Of a DNA stretch of 64,000 nucleotides, positions 63,270 through 64,000 are shown piece after piece (within the stretch, counting starts at the first letter, position 1; each line of letters opens with the position of its first letter). The translations under genes and the position numbers were made by a program. The stretch comes from Vibrio panuliri (GTDB lineage: Bacteria; Pseudomonadota; Gammaproteobacteria; Enterobacterales; Vibrionaceae). The stretch covers positions 1-64,000 of the forward strand of contig NZ_AP019654.1 of the NCBI RefSeq assembly GCF_009938205.1, given 5' to 3'. The notes beneath the pieces were generated by a model. The model was given only the letters and a program-made list of their open reading frames with translations. It was not told the origin of the DNA and did no database searches.

Positions 63270-64000
63270 TTAGTGAGCCTTAAAACCTTTTAACTCAGCA
63301 TTGATATAAAGCGTTTCTAGCTTCTTAAGTTCGACATCTAAGTTAGGGGTTGGGTTAGCAACACCTTCAATATCAACAGTAAGGTCATGCTCATTTTTCC
63401 ATGGGTAAATGACCGTTCTATTGGCACCATAGCTCGCCCCTGTACTGGTTAACGTCACCCCATTGTTGTGCGCGTAAGGGGTTTGAATGTCGTTAACAGC
63501 AAGCAAGTTGCGGCCCCCAAGAGAGGTGTATGTTGCGTTAGAAAGACTGAACGCATAGAGAGTCGGGAAGATATCTCTATGTGAGCCAATTCGATTGGCT
63601 TGATACTTGTGGGGCGTGTGCGCAAGGATACTCTCTGGAACATAGAGATAGAATGGTACTGAGTGCGCAGTGCCGAGATCCTCTGGAAACGAAATTGAAA
63701 ATTCGCGCAAGCGATGATCGCCAGAAGCGGAAATAAGCGTATTTTCGCCTAAAGACGAACTCTTTATCTCCGACACAAAATCCCCTAGAGCGTCATTTGC
63801 GTATTGATATGTTTCGTAGATCTTACGTGCTTTAGGCTCGTCCATATCTACCTTACGCATCATTTTTTCGCTCACTTTGAGCGCTGCTGGCTGATAGTTA
63901 TCTGGGATTTGATACGGTGGGTGGTTAGTCTGAGTCTGAATCATGATGACTACAGGGCGTTGACTCTGTTTAAGGATTTGCTCAGCAAACTTAAAGGTAT
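63270..64000 (-). CDS. Sulfatase-family (LTA synthase-like) membrane enzyme, C-terminal part
   Basis: Only the 3' part of this gene is in the window; the frame stays open through position 64000, so the N-terminus lies beyond the edge. The visible 240 or so residues are the C-terminal half of an alkaline-phosphatase-fold sulfatase: QTQTNHPPYQIP with the active-site-region histidine, a helix with YANDALGDFVSEI, LISASGDHRLREF with the metal-binding DH pair, and RIGSHRDIFPTLYAFSLSN with the second histidine. This pattern matches phosphoglycerol/phosphoethanolamine transferases of the LTA synthase type. The substrate cannot be told from this fragment. Confidence 0.75.
   Translation of the reverse strand, partial: TFKFAEQILKQSQRPVVIMIQTQTNHPPYQIPDNYQPAALKVSEKMMRKVDMDEPKARKIYETYQYANDALGDFVSEIKSSSLGENTLISASGDHRLREFSISFPEDLGTAHSVPFYLYVPESILAHTPHKYQANRIGSHRDIFPTLYAFSLSNATYTSLGGRNLLAVNDIQTPYAHNNGVTLTSTGASYGANRTVIYPWKNEHDLTVDIEGVANPTPNLDVELKKLETLYINAELKGFKAH

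Overview
The window reads as the replication-origin region of the large chromosome of a marine gammaproteobacterium, almost certainly a Vibrio. The evidence is an enteric/Vibrio-type oriC next to mioC and mnmE, the order yidC-yidD-rnpA-rpmH / dnaA-dnaN-recF-gyrB / glyQS / ilvGMEDA / dsbA / trkAH-rsmB-fmt-def / dprA-smg / purEK / tsaC-hemF-aroE, and an rrn operon, all matching the known layout of Vibrio chromosome I. The protein sequences resemble their E. coli and V. cholerae counterparts throughout. The species cannot be fixed from the sequence.

Layout. 1-504: oriC, with three 13-mers, DnaA boxes and 14 GATC sites. 505-5095: leftward mioC, mnmE, yidC, yidD, rnpA and rpmH. 5096-7333: leftward polar amino-acid (probably cystine) ABC importer. 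7344-13829: rightward dnaA-dnaN-recF-gyrB, preceded by a second cluster of DnaA boxes and GATC sites. 13830-14440: repeat-like intergenic DNA, then a small heat-shock protein gene whose leader carries a ROSE-type thermometer hairpin. 14961-19499: avtA, glyS, glyQ. 19740-20547: promoter, yybP-ykoY (Mn2+) riboswitch and the Mn exporter gene mneA. 20838-25887: an orphan periplasmic binding protein resembling the Vibrio chitin-oligosaccharide-binding protein, a small membrane protein, tusA, a possible sRNA, a LysR regulator and acuI. 26142-32782: the complete ilvLGMEDA operon with leader peptide, attenuator and intact ilvG. 32976-41931: comM, a DUF2860 outer-membrane protein, yihG, dsbA, srkA, ccoG, yihD, an unnamed 55-residue gene and a Spo0M-like protein. 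42030-48561: trhA (hemolysin III family), trkH, trkA, rsmB, fmt, def. 48733-56610: a small secreted protein, dprA, smg, yrdD, purK/purE, tsaC, hemF, aroE, a DUF1488 gene and yrdA. 56740-62667: an rRNA operon (16S, tRNA-Glu/Lys/Ala/Val, 23S, 5S) followed by tRNA-Ser. 62668-64000: a duplicated tRNA-Ser terminator with a decayed tRNA end, and the 3' part of a sulfatase-family gene.

Most of the window is conserved core genome: replication initiation, membrane-protein insertion, tRNA modification and charging, translation start and methionine processing, branched-chain amino acid and purine synthesis, potassium uptake and disulfide formation. I found no CRISPR array, insertion sequence, prophage or defence system. 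The most interesting material is regulatory and intergenic: the Mn riboswitch, the ROSE thermometer, ilvL attenuation, tandem palindromes before trhA, an orphan terminator suggesting an sRNA, the unlisted 55-residue gene and the vestigial tRNA-Ser.
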